From Paragorgia papillata (Eukaryota; Cnidaria; Anthozoa; Scleralcyonacea; Coralliidae), in assembly GCA_035771165.1 (NCBI GenBank), contig JAWNZC010000023.1:3334001-3398000 (forward strand): a stretch of 64,000 nucleotides of DNA. Direction: 5' to 3'. Positions 11,001-24,405 of the stretch are shown here, piece by piece (the stretch's first letter is position 1; every line of letters starts with the position of its first letter). The notes beneath the pieces were generated by a model, which was not told the DNA's origin, searched no databases, and was given only the letters and a program-made list of their open reading frames with translations. The position numbers and the translations under genes were made by a program.

Positions 11001-14000
11001 GTCCGCCATTTTTTGCCTCACTTTTTCGTCCAGTAATTGAATGGAGTCGGCCTTCCAGGTATATATAGAGTTCACTGGATCAGAGGCTCTGGGAAACTCC
11101 ACCGAAACTTCTCATCTGATTGGTTAGTTTAAAAACAGTAAAATTTCAAATAATTTGCACGTTGCTAACTTGTTTAACGATTTCTCGACGTTCAATAACA
11201 CATAATTATACACGACAGACCCAAAATACAATTGAACACATGAAATAATTCAAAACAGCAAAAGTTAAAACTATTATTATTCTCGCTACGTCGCCAAACA
11301 AGCATCCATCGTCTGACTCGTCTCGTAATTCTTTGGAGTTTCGTCTCAGAACTTTAAAATTATATTAGAGAATACAAGGTCGATGTAGTTTAGCCCAAAT
11401 TCCTGACAGAAAGTATAATTCCTTACTTATAATTCCTTAGCGGCTGAGCCGATCACTGCCGAGTGCCGATGGCGATGCGGACATATAAAACACTCTCGTC
11501 AAATCGTCCGGTTGACGATTTATAGAAAAGCTAAGAAAGACCATTTGTATCGCAACGCTTTGTCAAGAGGTTTGTAAACATACTGGGCCATCATTTATCG
11601 GTAAACAAATATTTTCCCTGGTCTTCGAACAAGCTAAAGATCGTCGATGACAGTAACAAATTATAGGGAACTGGGAACCAGAGGACTAAGAACAAAAACC
11701 CAATTTTGTTGTTTTTTTTCATCGGAGTTTCCCAGAGCCTCTGCTGCTCCAGAGCCTCTGATCCTTGGTAATGACCAAAAGGATCGCAGGCCTTGGGTAC
11801 GAGATTGTTGTTTTTAAAAAGGGGAGAATGAAAATTACGAAGGGGGCATTTCAGAATATGTTACAATATTGACAACGAAGCCATGCACAAATTACTTACC
11901 TTATTAATTACTGTGGGAATCTCGGTGCAGTCTAAATATGTCAGTGTTTTCCCGCTCTTTTTTTGACATACGAGCTCGGACGTCACGCAGGCGTAAAACG
12001 TTTGACAGCTGTGTTATGTGAATCTGTCGGGAATCCGACGCAGTGACGTAATAGACGCATTCCAAACTCTCGTACCCAGATCCATGGTCACCGGCTCATC
12101 ATTTTCTCTCCTTTCAATAAATCTCGTGTAAATCGTATGGTATCCATCATGCATGGTGAGGTATACGAAGCTATACGCGCGATGTGCTTTAGAAAGGACG
12201 GGACAATCGAGTTTAGTGTTAAACAGAGAACAGAAAGATGCCATAACAGCCTTCGTTCGCGGAGCAGATATCATACCTGTATTGCCAACCGGATTTTGGC
12301 AAATTCACTATTTATCAACTCCCCCCCCCCCCCCCCCCCCCCCGTGTTCCCCCCATGTGTTTGACTTTATACAATCCAAAAAGAGGAACATCAGCGCAGT
12401 TTGGGAAGAAAGTGTAGCGAAACTAAAGAGTATGATTGAAGGGTCAAGACCGTTGTTTTGATAGACGACCGCAATATGAGTTAGTATCTGGCCGTATTGC
12501 TGTTATTTGGTTTGTCCAAATTATATCAAACGTACGTTTATGGCAAACAGAGTGTACATTGTGAAATTATTATTTTGTTGAATTTGTTTGAATTATTTTC
12601 ATTGTTTCCGGCTAAAGTCAATCAGAACGCTCACATTTATACAGAGATTCGCAGAGCCACTTGACGCATTAGCGCGTGGGTCTGGGTACGAGAATGGCAA
12701 CATTTGAAAAACATTGGTATAGGAAATAACACTGTTTGAGAAGAATTCATGAAAAATCGTATGTGTGTTTAGTAAAATATTCATAATATTACGACTTACG
12801 AGTACGAAGTACGAGTGCAGGTAGTACGATTTTTTTGCCAAACACAAGTGTTATTTCCCATTACTGTAATAGCATTTCAATCAATTTTACTTTTTCTCCT
12901 AAAATAATATGGAAAGCTTAATAATGAAACGGCGAAACTACCAGCAGACTCAGTATATCAAAAGGAAGTCAAGTTCTTGCAAAGTGTGACATTGCTAACA
13001 ACATCTTTGAGTAATTCCGTCATCTAATTTTTACCTAACTTTCTTCGTGGCTGACTTCTGTTATACTGTGCCTGATATCTTTGTGGCAATCTTGTTCCCA
13101 GAGCCCGCGATCCTTTTGGTCCTGAAGTACGTATAGTTCCAGTCTTCTACGCGGTCTGGTCAAGCCTTATCCAGTCAAAAGACCACGTAGGAGACGAAGG
13201 AGACTGGAACTATACGTATTTTAGGCCTACATGTCCGCCATGTTTGACTTTAATCTTTGCCCGGTCAATGATCAGCAGATATCGCTCCAGTTATATATAG
13301 AGCTCACTGGCCAGGAGGACTCGTGATGAACTGACTTGTTTACTGTCAGCAATTGTTTCCATCTGCCAAACTGACAGGACGTCATTTTATCTCGAATCAA
13401 AAGTTGCAGCATCAAGTCAGTTTGGCAGATTGAAACAAGGATGTAGAATATATACATTATAAGACCAAACCGGGACCAGTTGCGAAAAATGCAACATCAA
13501 GGCGTTCCGGCTAGGAATTGAACCCGCGACCCTAGTATATCCAGTTTAATCGAGTGAAATGCCAAATATTATTTGTAATATACCCAATTCTACTCTCGGC
13601 ATTACCATGCCCATTAATAATATACATGACAAAATTACTGCATCCTGATTGGTCGAGAGGAGTGCAATTTTATGTAATACAGTGCAGAAAAATGAAATAC
13701 AGTGCAAATTTCAATGAGTATTATGCATTCTGATTGGCTAATAAACAACCGGAAACTACCGGAAAGCCAATGAAATGCTTATGCGGATTTTGAAGGATGG
13801 TTTTTCCTCACGGAAAATCCAATATGGCGACCAAAACATAAAGTTGTCGAAGAACATTTCGATGAAGTACAGAGTGAATTTTGCTTTAATATTGTCATTA
13901 AAGTTCCTGCAAGAAGACTAGAAGAGCTTAGATGCTATGAGTAAAACGTTTGATGTATTTAGTGAACAAAGCGAAGCAGTTTTTAACCATTGAAGCTTCG

Positions 14001-17000
14001 AGAAGTGGAGCAATGAGTGGTAGAAACATCGTAGCTGGAGCCTGGAAGAACATTTGTCTAACGTTTTCATGTATATTATTAATAAGTAATAGCATGATTT
14101 CGAGTGCAATTTTGAAAAAACACGCACTCGTGAGTTTTTCAAAGACCTCAAATTAGCACTCGTCCTTCGGACTCGTGCAATTTTGATAGCCTTTGAAAAA
14201 CTCACTCGTGCATGTTTTTTCCAAATTTCACTCGAAATCATGCTATTACCTATACATATACATATACAGAACTCGTGGCCAAGCTCTTGGCAACGGCTTC
14301 CGTAGCTCAGTGGTCAGAGCACTGCACTAGCATCGCAAGGTCGCGGGTTCAATTCCTGGCCTGAGGGCCTTGATGTTGTCTTTTTCGCAACAGGTCCCGG
14401 TTTGGTCTTATAATGCATATATTCTACACTCGAAATTTTCCTTCACTAAAATTACCTAGAACATCCAGTGTGAAATGTCAAATATTAGATTGAAACAAGT
14501 ACTTGCTGCGTTTGCAAAAACACCGGATGTATAGTATTATATAAAATACCCTTAGTAGAAGAATTCAAAATTAATACTGATATCATTGGGCAATCAGGAA
14601 TGAGGAAAATTGATTGAAATGTTATTACACAAGAAATCTCTTGAAAAGTTTAGTTCCATGCACTTATCTTTATTTTAAATTTTAGTTGACAAACTAAAGG
14701 TTGTGTTGGCTGAAAACCACAATAATTCTGAAGATGAATTTGCGAGATACTGGGGAGTGGCTGTGGTCAAGAAAAACACGAGTTTCACCTTCAAACAGTT
14801 AAAGGGCAAAAAATCTTGTCATACTGGAGCTCTCAGAACAGTTGGCTGGAGAATACCTGTGGGCTATCTTCTTCGGACAAAAACTATGCCTTTTGTCGAT
14901 AACCAGTACGAATCAGTGGCACAATTCTTTGGTGGAAGTTGCGTCCCAGGTACGTAATTATTGCTTGAAAATGATTCTAGATTACTTTTAGATGGATGAT
15001 AGATTGATAATTAGCTTTATTGGCACTCGGCAACGGCACTCGCGAAGTTTGAAAAAATTCGTGGACTAAAAATCAAAGGATTTTAACATGGCGTCGATCG
15101 AACGATACGGAGTGAACATATTATTACTCGGATTAACTGTGGTAGGCCCGAGATTAAAATGCACTCCCAAAATGAAGTCTGTTTTGTTTGAAATCACATT
15201 AAAAATTATGATGGAAAGTAATATTAACCTTTTTTATATCGTTTTTCGTTCTGCGGTTTTTCTTTGTGGGTTTTTTTTTGTAAAAATTGCAATGGAGGGA
15301 GTGATGACGTCTATTTCAACAGCATTGCAGTAAGGCTTAATTTAGTTAAATATTTTTGGATTTTTAAAAAACAACAAAATACTTGAAATTTTGCATGTAG
15401 GTATAGATCACCAAACTGTAGAACATGGATCAAGTTTGATAGTCGATGATATTAACGGACTAGTTTCCAAACCTTTTTGTGTGTAAAATTTATTCATACT
15501 TGTTTATTTTGCATAGATAATTGTCATCTTAAGAATTAGATGAACACCGGTTTTCATCTAATATATCGGGTGGTATACCACTTTTAGCGTGTTTTACGTA
15601 ACCACTTTTAGCGTGTTTTACCACTTTTGACGTGTTTTTCGTAGCACTTTTAGCGTGTTTTACGTAACACTTTTGACGTGTTTTACGTAACACTTTTAGC
15701 GTGTTTTACGTACCACTTTTAGCGTGTTTTACCACTTTTAACGTGTTTTACGTAGCACTTTTAGCGTGTTTTACGTACCACTTTTAGCGTGTTTTACGTA
15801 ATATCTCAAACAAATCAGTATTTTAAGATTTGGAGTATCTCAAACTCATTAATCGTTCGTTCGCTCGTTTTGCTTTTTTACTTTCGTCACCATTCAGCAA
15901 CAACATGCATCAACCAGTTTCTGGTATCACCGTCCAATTCTTTTAGGCCGGCAGCACCATGCGGGGGCTTCAGAAAAAGACACGCTGCGATAATATGGTT
16001 GATGTCCTGATAAGCACCACACTCCCACATTGCGGAGTCCTAGGTTCCAATCTTTTCCAAGAAGGCGCCTGTATGAGCCCAACCTGTTCGTAGTCTATTG
16101 AGACGGACAAGGGCATGACGCTCAAGAGCGAAACCAGGAGGACAGGTGGAGGGCACAGGGATATAGTAGTGCATCTCTCAAGGTGCCAGTTCTCTGAAAA
16201 GGAGTGCAATGCACTCAGAGTGTTAGCACGGGAGGCGAAGCACTTACGATCCAGCCGGATAAGGGACCCCTGTATGTACCCCTGGAGGTGTAATGCCCGA
16301 GATTACGGGCAGCATACAGGTGGGGGTGGCCTTGGTAGCGCCTGAAACGAATCGGAGAGCTTGATTGATGATCGAATCCAGCTTGCTAATGTGGGTGCTG
16401 TGGGACCACACAGGGCAGGCGTACTCAGCCGTAGAGAATACAAGAGCGAGAGCAAGAGGTGCGCATGGTGGTAAAGTTCGCACCCCAGTGTGTACCGACA
16501 AGCTTCTTGATGAAGTTAACACGTTTCTGGGTTTTCTCGCGTGTAGTCATGATATGAGCGGCAAAGGTCAGGCTATACGGTCCAAGGAGAGTCCCAGGGA
16601 TTGAGCGCTTTGCTGCGGTTGAAAGCATGTTGGCGAAGGCAGTATGGGCAGCCGATTTATTGCCGCAAGGGTCCGGTAGATCGGAGGTGAGGGCGTCAGT
16701 CATCAGCGCAAACTTCTCCCAGTCCTTTCTAAAATTCCAGCGTTTTTTATTGGTGCTATTGATGGTGGCGTGGGAGTTGGTGCGTAAGATAACAGCGCTG
16801 CGTCGTGATGACGTCGCTATTTAACTTTGTCCGCTTTTACCCATAATTCGTACAGTCCGAACAATGGGGATTCTTAACATGCGCGTTTATTATAGATAAT
16901 TGCTCATTTGAAAGTCAATTTTGGTTTATTTGTCCGCATTTGGTGCAAGACAAGACAATATATACCAACTGAAAGAGTAAATAAATTACAAAAAATAGTT

Positions 17001-20000
17001 TAAACAGATATTGTACAGGTTATCTGAAATATAACTAGTGTTAAATTACGAGTCAGATAACCTGAGTCAGATAAATAGCAGCTCGACTGTACGCTATTGG
17101 GCAGTGACCAGATCGAGGAAACAACTCCAATATAAACGGCGTGTGCGATTGTAAGTGTATATAATATCAAGATACTTGCCAGCGACACTGACTAATAACT
17201 ATATCTGTGAACACACAGAACACATCCGAGGCGAGTGATCAGACATCAGGAAAGCAAAGAAAGAAAGAAAGTATTATTTCCACACATGTACAGCGTTCAA
17301 TATGTCAAGTCTCTTCGCCTTTATATTACACAGCTTCATGTTTACCTAGAAAGTGTCACCTGCAAGTTCACTTAATGAACGGCGTGTGCGATTGTAAGCG
17401 TATATAATAATATCAAGATATTTGCCAGCGACATTACTGCCCAATAACTATATGTCTGTGAACATAACACACAAAACAACATCCGAGACGAGAAAGGGCA
17501 CTCACTCACTCAGTCGTCGAAAAGAAAGAAGGCACATACAGTCATGCTAGCTGGTCACATGCATAGATATAATCACATGCCTCAATTTCGCAAAGCTTAT
17601 TGGTCAATATCGCCAGCGGCCGCGCGGAGGACTAATAACGCGTCGCAAAAAAAAAATAATAATAAAAATAAAAATAATCGTGAAACCTAGACTCGTCTAC
17701 CTGCGGTAGCCCGAGTAATAATTGAGATCTTAAGAATTAGATGAACACCAGTTTTCATCTAATATCTTGGGTGGTATACGATTTTAGCGTCTTTTACTCG
17801 AGGATCCAACTTCAATCAGGTGAATGAACTATTGTAATAGACGAATTTCAGGGTGTTGCGCGCGCATCATTTTTCAAAAAAACTGACAAGCTCCCCTCAA
17901 AGTAAACGTACTGTTTAAAATAAACAAAGTATAGATACAGTTTCTGGATATTTAACACTGTTATTCTGCTGTTGTTGGCTCGCTAGCAAGTCTGTTTGCC
18001 ATTGGTTACTTTGTAGAGAGCCCGCCAAGAGCCCGCCAATTCCTTTCCAAAACGATGCGCGCGCAACACCCTGAAACTCGCCTATTGGCTGATTATCTCA
18101 CGAATTATTTTCAATTATTAATGAGCTTGAGATATATTACATCCAACTTCAATCAGGTGATTTCATGACTATTGTATATTTATTGTAATTTGAGATCTTT
18201 GTTTTCAAAAGTGTAATTCCCAACGGCTGTTTAGCGTTTGTGGGCGGGAAGCAAATTTTGTAGGCGGTAGACGTCGTGGGATTTTTTTCGCGCTTCGACA
18301 GTTCGGTGACATCCGTAATAATTGTGGCGGGAACGTTACTTTTTTTAGGGATAAAGAAATACTGGAGTAACGAAAAGCTTTGCAGCATTTTGTAGTGGAG
18401 TTGGTGATAAGAAATGTTCCAGCAAGGACCCATACAGCGGTTACATTGGAGCGTTCAAGTGCATGGCTGCAGGAGATAATGATCGAGTTGCTTTCGTCAA
18501 ACACGTAACTACAAAAGATGCAACCAACGGCGAATATGGAAACTTAGGCAAACCAGAAGATTATAAACTGCTATGTAAAGATGGAACAGTAAAAAGTAAG
18601 TCATGAAACACAGTATAATAGTTAATACTTAAGTAAGATACTTCAGCTCGCCGTAAATCCCATACAGTTCGGCTGCTCATATTGTACCTAGTACATATCA
18701 ACCTGAAAATCGCGTGCCAGATAAAAAATTTGTACCAGTTTAACATACGTATATTTCATTGAGGTGCTTTGTGGTGGTTTTTTTTCGTAAGGGCTATATA
18801 TATATATATGTTTCGCAATCGCCTCTTGCTTTCAGAATTTCTTTCCTACCAAGGTTTCACATGCAAATCGAAATATAGTAAGGTTCGATATACTGCCGAA
18901 ACAGGGAACGTAAAAGTCTACGTTTCAAACGATTCTTATCCATTTTCTGCTATCTATTCACGACACAATGCGTTTCTTTATTCACATTAGAAAAATTAAT
19001 TTATGTTTTGTCAAAATTAATAAAAAAACGAAGTAATTTTACGTGCTGTGGAATTCAAAATGTTGGTTTTGGAGACCATTTCGTTTGGAAAATTGTCCGT
19101 ATCTCACCTGTCACAAAGGGGGAGACACTCCCGTCTCCGCGCACACTATATATGTCCGCCCTGGACCCAGTCATCGTTTGTATCACACCTGTCGGCTGTC
19201 ACAAAGGGGGAGACACTCCCGTTTCCCCGCCCACATACTATATGTCCGCCCTGAACCCAATCATCATAAAGGGGAGGGAGACACTCCCGTTCCCCCGCCC
19301 TCTTTTGCTTTCGTTTACTTTGTCTGCCAAAATCCGTCGGGTCAGTTAAAGCATTGTGATAGGAAAATAAGGAAAGTGTCGCAAATAGATAAATCTAAAT
19401 CTAAATATTTTGTGTAGAAGGTAATGATAAACACGAAAACCTAACGGACTCCAAAATATCTCTGTATGCAAGAACTCCAACTTCAGTGCAGGTGCGTCGT
19501 GGCCGGGTGGGGGGGGGGGGGGGGGGGGGGGGGGGGGGCGGGGGGGAGGGGGGGGGTTGTTCTTTTTATTGAATATTTTGCAGTTAAATATTATTTGGAC
19601 TAATACAACAATAATTCATTGGGAAACAGTGCAACTTGCAGTGCCTATAGAAGCGCTTTATATTCTGCATGCGAGTTCTCTCGTTCGTTTGTTTGTTTGT
19701 TCGTGCGGAGTCAATACAGCAACGCTCTGTTAGACAAGGTCTGATATCTATATGCTAGGCGTAAAATCGCGCGCAAATTTTTTTTTCTTTTTCCATGCAT
19801 GTATCCTTCTAAAGTTCTGTTATAACAGTTTTTCTTTGAAGTGATACTATTACTATTAAATTTATTATATGTATTTTTACCTCATATTTTATGAAGACGT
19901 TTTTCTATATATATGTATGTCGGAAAAACTTTGTTGTTTGTCGGAAAAATTGTGCTCTTGGTCACCCCTAAAATCTCAGAGCCACGAACGCCCCTTCTTC

Positions 20001-20446
20001 AGTGTATTTTGTTTATTTCGGTACATTAAAACTTTAAGTGTGGGAACCCCCGGAACCGTGCCTGCATGTGTCAGAAGTAATATTTATAAACCAAGAGCGT
20101 TGATGACATGATGATTTCTTTTGATTAACATGTTATAAAGGGTCAGGTCACACCTTCGACACTCCTCCGTATGTATGTGTATGTACCTGTATGTATGTGT
20201 GTATGTATGTATGTAATATGTATGTATGTATGTATGCGTGTATGTATGTACGTATGTACGTATGTATGTATGTATGTATGTATGTATGTATGTATGTATG
20301 TATGTATGTATGTATGTATGTATGTATGTATGTATGTATGTATGTATGTATGTGTGTATGTATGTATATGTATATATTGATTATATGTAGATTGAACACT
20401 CTCTCACTCTCTCTCTCTCTCTCACTCTCTCTCTCTCGCTCTCTCG

Positions 20447-20509
<63 letters not shown>

Positions 20510-23500
20510 CCTCCTCCCTCCCTCCCTCCCTCCCTCCCTCCTCCCTCCCTCCCTCCCTCCCTCCCTCCCTCCCTCCCTCCCTCCCTCCCTCCCTCCCTCC
20601 CTCCCTCTCCTCTCTCCTGTCTCCCCCCTCCGATTTTGTGCGTCCCTTCCTGGGAGGCCGATAGCGTTGAAAGGGTTAAATAAAAGCTATAAATTCAAAT
20701 GTGAAGTTCCTGAAATTTGTCTGTTTTGGCTAGAAAGCCGCAAACGTTTCACAAGCTTCATAATGGTAAGAATAAGATTATGATGCATTCGAAGTCAACG
20801 ATATTACTGATTTTATATATTTATTAATTATAAGTACACATTCACGCAATGAATCAAATGGAAGACGTTTGCCAATTTTAAAAATATTTTCCGTTTAGCT
20901 AGAAACTAGAAATTTCTACCCCAATTAGCATTTTTCAATAGTTTGTGTTTGAAATATATCTCGCGATGTTGTGCGTTATGTATTTAAAAAAATCTAAAAT
21001 TCTGTATTAACGCTTGTGAGAAGTCAATTTCCTGTCTATTTGTAATATTATTTCAAACAACGGTTCGCACATTTTTGACATTTCAACAAGTTTCACAAAA
21101 CGGAGAAACTTGAACTATACATGGAATGAAAGCTTATTCAACATCTGATAACATACGTACACAATATATTTTAACAATGAGTAGTTCTAAAATTACTAGC
21201 CATCTTGTTCCACAACTGACAAGATGCCGCGCGCAATTAATATGCAATGCCACTTGATATACTCACCGCTTCTCCCTTCAGAACCATTAAAAATAAAGCC
21301 GTCAACATGAAAGTCCATAGGCATCGGGGACCAAAATATCACAGCCCTGCATTAAATAGCTACCAAGTTGAGTTGAGAGTATTCTGTAGTCTAAAAACCA
21401 GCCGCCGTGTATTTGACAAGATAGAAGGAATTCAGATTGTTTATTAGATTCTATAATTCTACAATTATCCCAAATTAGAAACGTATCAAAAGGTTTCTTG
21501 GTAGCATTATCGCCCATTGAATTCAGACGCCTCTCTCAGCGAGTGAGAACGAGATGAAATCGGCGGCTGGCTTTCAGTCTACAATTATCCATCATATAGC
21601 CTTTTGGCTTTTTTTAAGCGTAAAAAATTTTATTCCCACAACCCTTTTCTTTATTCTATTTGTACTTTGTTTTTAGTACATTTTCAGCGTGTATATTTGT
21701 ATCTTAATTTGCATAATTATTTAACATTAGTATAAATAGCCTACTGTTAATCTTGTAAAGCAGGCTGATCAGAAGACTGAATGAAATGGTCAAAAGCTCC
21801 AAGTGATGTCATTGATTGATACAAGTAGATTGATTGATTTATATACATTTATATATATTTTTTACTTATCAACCTCTGCTAATCGAATCGGATCCTTCAA
21901 GGCCTGCGAGACATCGTTGATATCCAGGCTAAGTAAGGGTTAGAGAGAATGGTCACTTTTGCGCCCTATGGGATATAGAGTCCCGAGAATTAGATAGAAG
22001 GCTTCTATTTAATTCGAGAGACTATATCCCATAGAGTACGAGTGACTATTCTCTAACCGTCTTAGAGTATGGTTGCAACCTCGAAGAAGTTTCAATTTTA
22101 ACTATAAATGTGTTTGTTGTTTTTTTGCGCCTACCACGTTTACCAGATAATTTACCCTACAGTGTGTATAAAAAAACGGAACCCTTAGAAAATGAATTAG
22201 TATTCTTTTAAAACAACCTATTGTAGTAGTTTGAAAGCCCTAAAAGCGCTGCGTTATAAATTAATCAGCACATAAGTTAAACAGGAAGAGAAAAAGACTT
22301 TAAATTCTTTCACCATGCATGCATACACTTCAAGTTATCTTAATTTCCCAGGTGTATAAGACCGTGTTTTTTACGCATCCGTGGCTCAGAGGTGTTTAGG
22401 GCTTTCAAACTACTACAATAGGCTGTTTGAACAGAATAGTAATTCATTTTCTAAGTTCTGTTTTTTTTTTAATACACACTGTATAGAGTCCACTGCAAAT
22501 TTGTTTTCTTTTGTCATAGCACAGTGAACTCTATATATAGATCGTTTTCATCTGACGTCACGGCGGACATCAACTGGTGTACCAAAACTATGAAAAGGCG
22601 GCCGTATTGGTGTACCAACTTTATCCGATTGGAATTTAACTCTATTCTTATTTAAATATTTCGTATTGTTTCACTACCCCAATGCGGCCACCGATCACGT
22701 GAGTGAAAACGATCTATTGAACTCTATATATAGAGTCACTAATGCGTTCAATAGAGTCACTACTGTAGTCTATATACAGTGTGTATAAAAAAAAACGGAA
22801 CCCTTAGAAAATGAATTAGTATTCTGTTCAAACAACCTATTGTAGTAGTTTGAAAGCCCTAAACACCTCTGAGCCACGGATGCGTAAAAAACATGGTCTT
22901 ATACACCTGGGAAATTAAGATAACTTGAAGTGTATGCATGGTGAAAGTATTTAAAAGCTTTTTTCTCTTCCTGTTTAACTTATGTGCTGATTAATTTATA
23001 ACGCAGCGTTTTTATATAGGGCTTTCACACTACTACAATAGGTTGTTTTAAAAGAAAACTAATTCATTTTCTAAGGGTTCCGTTTTTTTTATTGCTGCCG
23101 ACCGAAGGGAGGCAGCACACTATTCTTTACCTATGCGTTACTCGTGCTCAGTCTTTTTGCCGAGCTATATATAGCTGCGTATATCAATTTTCGGATCTGG
23201 AGATTTGGAGATGTTGGTTCTGAACCCCCCTGACTGCGGCTGTGTAAAAACGCCAGGTAAAAGGATAAAAGGCCGGCCTGGCCTTTCATCCTTTTACCTG
23301 GCGTTTTTACACGTTTTGTTCGCATAATTTCCTTGTGGTCGAAGCTGTTCAAGACTTAACAAGACAGACGCGGGCTTACTGCAAAATCATAGTGCTATAT
23401 ATAGTACGTGAAGGACATACATACGCAGGTTGTCACATGCATCACAGACAAATGTCGAAACACAATCCAATTCTCCGATAGAAAACACAATGTGAATTTG

Positions 23501-24369
23501 GAATACACTGACAAAACACGATTGCCTGTATTTAACGTATTTCGACATATGTACACACTACACAGCGTTCATATGTCGAGTCTCTTCGGGTATTAAATAT
23601 CAACACATCAACACAACTATTAACGTCGTGTGCTATTGTAAGCGTATATAATATCAAAATACTTGCCAGCGACATTACTGACCAATATTAAACTATGTCT
23701 GTGAACACACCATCCAAGACGAGAAAGACTTGATCAGACATCAGGAAAGCAAAGAAAGAAAGCATTATTTCCACACACGTACAGCTTTCATATGTCAAGT
23801 CTCTTCGGGTAGTAAATATCAACACAGCGTCATGTTTACGGCGTGTAAGCGTATATAATATCAAGATACTTACCAGCGACATTACTGACCAATAACTATG
23901 TCTGTGAACACACAAAACACATCCGAGACGAGAAAGACTTGGATCAGACATCAGGAAAGCAAAGAAAGAAAGCATTTGGCATGCACGCATCAGTTTTGCA
24001 AAGTCTCAACAATTTAAACACAAACTTTTATAATATCTTCTTTTGATTTTTGCTCAATTTGATTTCAACCTCGTGGTTATGACTCATTACTCATGGCCAG
24101 TGTTGGTCACTCACATCGTCACTGATCGTCACATGTTAGTCACATGTTGCCTCGCGGTTCGTTTACCCAAACCCACACGCAGATGCAAATAAGCACTCTG
24201 AACATCGTGGCCTCACTAATTAGTGGATCTATGAACTCAATTGCCGGGATAAATTTCAGTATTTTCAGATGGAACATTATCCTTCGTCCTGCCTAAATGA
24301 CGTTCACTAACAATCAGTGGTGTATAGCCAAAGGAGGCTAGTGGAGTGCCCGTCCCAATTCGCCCTTTT

Positions 24370-24405
<36 letters not shown>

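Noticed and set aside
14297..14370. tRNA gene
   Set aside because: A and B boxes are good, but the acceptor ends do not pair and the sequence continues into a shared non-tRNA tail, so it is a SINE.
15560..15800. CRISPR-like array of 23-24 bp repeats
   Set aside because: Units are contiguous without unique spacers and the DNA is eukaryotic; it is a minisatellite.
20148..20664. Long open frames on both strands (MYVCMYVC, HTYIHTYI, SLSLSL)
   Set aside because: Pure (TATG)n, (CT)n and (CCCT)n microsatellites translate into these strings.
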